A stretch of DNA of 64,000 nt from Mytilus trossulus (taxonomy: Eukaryota > Mollusca > Bivalvia > Mytilida > Mytilidae), in NCBI RefSeq assembly GCF_036588685.1, contig NC_086378.1, forward strand, positions 29,613,578 to 29,677,577, given 5' to 3'. Below the pieces are notes generated by a model. That model was not told the origin of the DNA, did no database searches, and worked only from the letters and a program-made list of their open reading frames with translations. Below are positions 58,905-64,000 of this stretch, piece by piece (within the stretch, counting starts at the first letter, position 1; every line of letters starts with the position of its first letter). Both the position numbers and the translations under genes were made by a program.

Positions 58905-59680
58905 GGATGTACACTTCTGAGGAGCCAAAAATTTCTAGAATTAAACTTTTTTTCTTAACCTGATTTTTGTGTTTATAAGACTGTAACAAAATAATTGGTG
59001 AAGAAAAAATCATATGGTGGTGCACTTCTTTTTTTGCTACGGCCCTTTGAAAATGCCCAATTTTGATGATTTTCCCATTTTTCATCAATTTTTACCTATT
59101 TTTGGGCTATTATCATGAAAAAAATCACAGTTCCACAATTAAACTTTTTCTCAGACTTTCTATAAAGATGAATTGGACCAATCTGAATAGATTTTACTTA
59201 CAAAAACTATAGGTAGGTGTTAATATAAGAAAGTTTTATCATATTTTGACGCTTTTTTGTGTAAAATTTACCATGCTGTCAATTTTGTATTATTGTGATT
59301 TTTCTCAGTTTTAAGAACAAATTGCATATTATTTCAACTTTTTTGTTATCAATGAATTAAAAAAGACATATCAAAGAAATTTGAAAAGACCAAAATGATA
59401 TGGGATGTACATGATTCTTGTAAAATCATTTTTTGTATCCCTCACCCATTTTCTCAAAATTTTGGCTAAAAATACTGACTTGATTGGTCGTAAAATTTGA
59501 AAACTGGATTACGCAAAAACCATTCATTGTAAATACACAATTTTTTCACAGATTTATGTTTGCTTATAATATTTTTAAAATTCATTGATATTTTCCACTT
59601 CTATTACATGTTTTGGAAATAATTCAAGAACGAGATTTCAACGAGACTGAACGAGACTGAAAAGTCAGAAGAATACATCC
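58905..59680. mobile_element. TTAA-flanked TIR element (~776 bp)
   Basis: The left end after TTAA is GGATGTACACTTCTGA. The right end, reverse-complemented, is GGATGTATTCTTCTGA, 14 of 16 identical, again preceded by TTAA. TTAA occurs at 58901-58904 and 59681-59684. TTAA targets are characteristic of piggyBac, but the terminal sequence is not the usual CCY-type, so I leave the superfamily open. The interior is T/A-rich with no transposase; the 71-codon minus frame at 58873-59088 crosses the edge. Confidence 0.7.
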
Positions 59681-59684
59681 TTAA

Positions 59685-61030
59685 TATATGGCGACTTTCA
59701 TCATAATTATTTTAGTTAATCATATTTCATTCAAAACTATGAGAAAAAAAAAGAATAATTCAAATCTAAAACGTCTATAAAAAAAATCCTACAAAACTTG
59801 ATTTACGTATATAAGTTGTATGCAAATAAGATTAGTTGGTATTTCTTTGTTGAAATGTTTGTAAGTGGATAAAGCCGTTATGTCTTTGATGGAATACATT
59901 GTCATGATTCTTATTAGAGATATCAAATACCTTGTCACTGAAGCGGAAATTAAAGCCCTTTCATAGACCCTTGTAATCCACTGGATCAAGTTTGTTCTTG
60001 GTTTTCACTTTTATATATACATATCTATTTCTGAGAAAGAGAGCTTGATTTATTTGTCTCCTGTCTCCTTGACATTAACCGTAGACATATTTTATAAATA
60101 CATTTACTGGTAGGGTTACATAAGACTCGACTATCAAATGACATTGATAAAACCGTATTGATGTCTCGTGTTAACGCATTTGCCTTGATGCGAGGTCGTG
60201 AGTTTTTATCCACTGCCAGGTCAAACATGAACATTAGTGTTTGTCCTTTCTCCGCTAGCCATATGACATTTAGGAGGAAGGGCAAATAGTGGTCGCCTCG
60301 TCAGAATGATATGCTCATGTAGATTGACATGTATCCTACAGACTGTTAACCTTGAACTAGCAAGTTATCATTCTGGCTCAGCATGTCAGTCGGCTCTGAA
60401 CAAAGCATTGTTTATATTGATATCACATCAACATAGTCACTTCCTGAAGACGTACTCTAGTTTCCAATTAATTGAACAACTGTGGCAAAAAAACTCTCTA
60501 GCATAATGTAGGACAACGACCACGGTAACAGTTAGTGTCTGCTGGCTATCAACGTGTACTTAACTCCTACTCAATATTATGATGCAGTACGTGCACCTGC
60601 TAATTGATGGAATGAAACAATAGTCAATTGTTGAATAAGGGTACTGATCATTTTCAAATTTTAAAAAAATAAATGCAAAGGGTTTTTTTCAAACTTATTT
60701 CTTCTTCAGACTTATGTTCTTATAAGAAATACTACAATTATTTAATATTCAAAAAAGGATACATTCTATGTCTATATTGAAGTTTAATGTCTGTATAGAA
60801 CAAACTAAAGCATCAATAAAAAAGTAAATCAGACCAAACTGTCAAAAACCCAATGATCAATGGATACTTAATTTAATAGAAAAAGAAGATTCGGAAACTA
60901 ATTATTAATAATTACACCATTTTAAGATAAGTCTTCTTCCAATATGTTGCAAATTATCTTAAATCTTTCACGTACAATAAATGACAAATGAATATGGATG
61001 ATACTTTGATATCTCTATTATTTTTCTGTA
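59685..61030. other. No gene recognised
   Basis: An 86-codon minus frame at 60025-60285 (WLAEKGQTLMFMFDLAVDKN...) has balanced composition and may translate part of a dispersed repeat. No domain, splice partner or RGK motif was seen. Confidence 0.4.
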
Positions 61031-61200
61031 GGAATTTTCAAAAGAAAGGCGGAAGTTATCAAAGGGAGAATCAAAACTCAAAAGTTGAAACGAAATCGAC
61101 GTTCTCATGGTAACACAATGACTACACTAGTCAACAAAACATAAAACTTATTACATATAAAAAGACGAACCAAGCAATAACAAAGATTATTTCGAAAACT
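61031..61200 (+). repeat. Family J, diverged copy
   Basis: AAGAAAGGCGGAAGTTATCA, AAGGGAGAATCAAAACTC and CGTTCTCATGGTAACACAAT then AAGCAATAACAAAG, in family J order. Confidence 0.65.
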
Positions 61201-62250
61201 AGCTTCACTCATATTGTCTAGCGTAGCTCTTTTGAAGTGATAGTAAGTGTGATATTGTATTTTTTACTTTTGGGTATTCAAATAATATGTAAAACATATT
61301 TTTGTCATCCCCTTTTTTTACGGATGGATAAAATAAAGAAGTTTTGTACTTCTATGGCTTATCCAGATCACATTCGCTAATGTATGTGTATTAGCGAAAT
61401 GTCTGTCCATTACCTAATCTATAGTCGAGTTTATAAATTGTCTCATAAAATGGAAAAAAATAAACTGATTTACAATTTTCATAGTATACTTGATCGTCTC
61501 AGATCAACATGACCGTTGAGTTCAAATTGATTTACTGGTCTCGGAATGAACAGACAGTCAAAGAGAATATTTCTATTCAACTTCTGCGTTTCCTCCTTGA
61601 ATTTGATTGCTAAAATGCAATCAACAGGTGTATCGAGTGTATGCTTTGATATAGACCTGAGACAAATTCCGTTAAAAGTTTCGATTAAATCATATATGTA
61701 TTTCATAGTTCATATAATGCTAAAAGCCTTGTGTATTACTAATTTTCAATCCCAGCCTGTTCAATTTAGCTCTCTTCTGATAGCAAAAATCCAACAAATT
61801 TCAAAATGTTTCAATTCAATCTCTTGCTTGGAAAAATAATTTAATGACGATCGCGAAGAGACAATACATTATACTATCATGCAAGCTTTAATCAATTAAG
61901 AATCATTAGAGCATATGATATATTGTAAAAATGCAGCAGATTTGCACTTTATGGCGTAACAGTTGATTATATCACACTATCTGGTTTGGATTAAATCAGT
62001 CAACAATCAATAACATGTAAATCATTGCTGCCATAAATTGGCTTCAAAATCATTGTTAACATACAGGTTCCTGTCTTCATCTATTTACTTTCTATTTCTA
62101 TAGTGTCTGTATAACTTTGGTCTGCGAATAATCTTTATGTCACAACGTACAGTACCTTAATTAATCTTCGACTAATACATTGTTTTATGAATATATACCA
62201 AACATTCGTTTCAACGTATTTAGCATAAAGTAAAAACGTTTAAAGATTGA
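61201..62250. other. No gene recognised
   Basis: Overlapping frames at 61479-61706 (minus) and 61546-61839 (plus) are mutually antisense. Neither shows a domain or a GTPase P-loop. Confidence 0.4.
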
Positions 62251-62440
62251 AGTTAAAAAGTAAAATCACAAAAATATTGAACTCTGAGGAAAATTCAAAA
62301 CAGATTTCGTTATCAAATGGTAAAATCAAAGCTCAAACATATCAAACAATGGATAACAACTGACATATACCTGACACAGTACAGGCATTTTCTTATGAAG
62401 AAAATGGTAATTTTACCCTTTAAAGTTTAAAGCCGTTTAT
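62251..62440 (+). repeat. Family B copy
   Basis: AAAATCACAAAAATATTGAA, CTCTGAGGAAAATTCAAAAC and CTGACATATACCTGACACAG then TTCTTATGAAGAAAATGG. Confidence 0.8.
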
Positions 62441-63477
62441 TTCTATCGAAATTCGGTTAGCTGAAACCAACCTTGACCTTCATCTGTTGGTTACGTGATA
62501 AATTATTACTTTAGTTCAGAAATGCCAAAAGACTCCTTAGAATCCAGTTATTAAGCATCAAAACGTAAACCTGTACAGAACAAAACTGATATATACAGTG
62601 TTTCATTGGCTACCATATCACATCTTCTTATATCTATATGATATAATAACATTTATCGTCTAAGGACACAAGAACTTAGCTGAAAGTCGTCTAGTTCGCT
62701 TCTGCATAAGTCATGTCAGTAAAGGATAATAAATATTCATGTACCGATAAAAACTATGAAGCGATTAGTGATAATATAATTAATCGTGTAAAATAAGAAG
62801 ATTCAGAAAATAATAATTATTAATTATAGTATTGTAAGACTTATTCCACACTATGATGAAGCTTATCTTTTATCATCAAGTATAAAATTGAACGTCAAAT
62901 GACTATTGGTGAGATTTTAACACTACTATTTTTTTTAGGTTAGGCACTCACGAAAGTTGAAAACATAAGCTGCTAGTATGATTTATTTGAATATGTTTCT
63001 GCTGCCGCTATCTTATATATATACATTGTACATGTATGTACTTAAAACGGTTATAAACATAAGCTGCTGGTTGAATTAAGAATTAATTTGAATATTTCAA
63101 CACCCGCCGACTGTCAGTATTTGATGTAATTGATAGATTGAACCAGCTACGTTACTTTTAAGCTTTTGTACTCTGTCACATAAATATAAATTGCTGGTAT
63201 ACATAATTTGAATAATGTTGGACGTATTTGTTGGTGTTGTCTTGCCCAGTAAACTACACTTCTGTATTGATACGAATTATCATTGATATGGTCATATTAA
63301 TGAATTTGCGAAATGCTAAGAGTCTTCAACCAAAGGCATGATTTATTCACATTTTATTTATACTACTCGCCATATTACCCTCTCATTTTGTTTGGTCTTT
63401 TAAACTTCTTTATTAGAGCGTGTTGACCAATGATATGTCTCTTGTAGACGGTACGTATATATCATATGTATCTATGA
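62441..63477. other. No gene; reverse family A head fragment near 62605-62642
   Basis: GGCTACCATATCACATCTTC then TTATATCTATAT resembles the reverse of the family A head. A sequence at 62790-62850 (GAAGATTCAGAAAATAATAA) echoes 60885-60930 (GAAGATTCGGAAACTAATTA), a possible minor repeat. Confidence 0.45.
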
Positions 63478-63790
63478 TGTATCTAGTATCTGTGGTGGGT
63501 TTATTTACAACCACTGGGTCCATGTCACTGCTAATGTTTGTGTTTCTCCCCGAGAGAATAACCAGCCAAACTAGAGGTCAGCACTTTTGCGTTGACATGC
63601 ATTATCGTGGATATGGTCGTAATTATAATTTTATCGAACTGATAAACGAATTATTTGATAACAACTGCCATATTCCTTGCTTGTTAGTGAACATTTTAAG
63701 AAAAACTGGTTGGTTGAACCTTGATTAATGGCTTGTCAAATCTCCCGCTTTATGACAATGTTAAAATGAAACCTGCTAGCAGTAATGCAG
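63478..63790. repeat. Chimera: reverse family D joined to family B
   Basis: 63495-63615 (ACAACCACTGGGTCCATGTC, CTCCCCGAGAGAATAACCAG, CAGCACTTTTGCGTTGACAT) is the far end of family D in reverse. It switches at about 63640 into forward family B (ATAACAACTGCCATATTCCT, TCAAATCTCCCGCTTTATGA). The 102-codon frame at 63420-63728 runs through both and is not a gene. Confidence 0.7.
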
Positions 63791-64000
63791 TGAAGCAACT
63801 GGTTCCTTTACCTTCTAAGACACATGTTTTGTGTTACCCAGTCTGATGTTTTCCTGTTTAGTGTTTTGTAGACTGTTGTGTGTAATGTTTTATTATGATG
63901 GGTTATGTTTTTCTTTCTTCAACTTACAAGCACCAATCAGTCATTTTAGTTATATCACTGTCATGGATGTTACATAACTGTTTAACTAATATACTTGTTG
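63791..64000. other. No gene recognised at window end
   Basis: AT-rich sequence; the RGK gene's missing 5' exon may lie beyond this edge. Confidence 0.35.

Noticed and set aside
60025..60285. 86-codon minus frame, considered as an RGK 5' exon
   Set aside because: No GxxGVGKS/T P-loop, no matching splice phase, and no RGK similarity.
63420..63728. 102-codon plus frame at the window end
   Set aside because: It spans the junction of a reverse family D and a forward family B repeat.
1..64000. tRNA genes, CRISPR arrays, bacterial operons or integrated virus
   Set aside because: No cloverleaf with A and B boxes, no regularly spaced identical repeats with unique spacers (the 9.8 kb array has 5-10 bp gaps only), and no viral gene set was seen.

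Overview
The window is A+T-rich, intron-containing, repeat-dense animal DNA. It reads as a marine bivalve, most likely a mussel (Mytilidae). That assignment is inference from remembered repeat families: short dispersed repeats recur many times, there are pearl/Helentron-type elements with ~160-bp tandem cores, and the few genes have large introns. There are no bacterial operons, CRISPR arrays or rRNA genes, and I recognise no tRNA.

Three genes are supported. (1) 6220-7404, minus: an intronless 394-residue type II membrane protein resembling the DUF1647/glycosyltransferase-like family. (2) 23555-30804, plus: a seven-exon calmodulin-like gene. I joined its exons by splice sites and phase; they give a 168-residue protein with four EF-hand units, the third degenerate. 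A second in-frame first exon at 24492-24546 would give another N-terminus of identical length. (3) 34839-52771, minus: the last three coding exons of an RGK-type (Rad/Rem/Gem/Rgk) small GTPase. The P-loop exon was not found and is probably beyond 64000. Genes 2 and 3 converge tail to tail about 4 kb apart. RGK proteins are known calmodulin binders, so a functional link is possible, but it is only an inference.

Layout. 1-3060: CTCATTCACTCA-type minisatellite with a ~371-bp higher-order period, and a second block. 5-6 kb: two copies of repeat family A. 7.9-8.4 kb: Tc1/mariner-like MITE. 9.4-9.9 kb: cluster of GTCCACTACGAAAC motifs. 11.4-12.0 kb: pearl/Helentron-like element. 13.7-15.1 kb: two TIR elements. 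16.1-17.5 kb: near-identical 681-bp tandem duplication. 20-21.3 kb: family C element with ~500-bp internal repeats. 22.3 kb: 37-bp AT-rich array. 23.5-30.8 kb: calmodulin-like gene. 34.8-52.8 kb: RGK gene, whose introns hold a reverse-transcriptase fragment, a partial exon duplication, a PIF/Harbinger-like element that keeps a transposon-type first exon, a six-unit pearl-like element and a nested repeat insertion. 52.8-64 kb: no recognised exon, but a ~664-bp tandem duplication, a TTAA-flanked TIR element and more dispersed repeats.

Family names A, B, C, D, H and J are labels for this answer only. A: starts near AGATATAGGAAGATGTGG. B: contains CTGTCATATTCCTGACTTGG. C: starts GAGGCTCTAAAGAGCCTG. 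D: contains GTTTCGTCTACAAAAGACTC. H: contains GGTATACTACTGTTGCC. J: contains GGGGCGAAAGTTACC. All coordinates were read by eye; repeat edges may be off by tens of bases.
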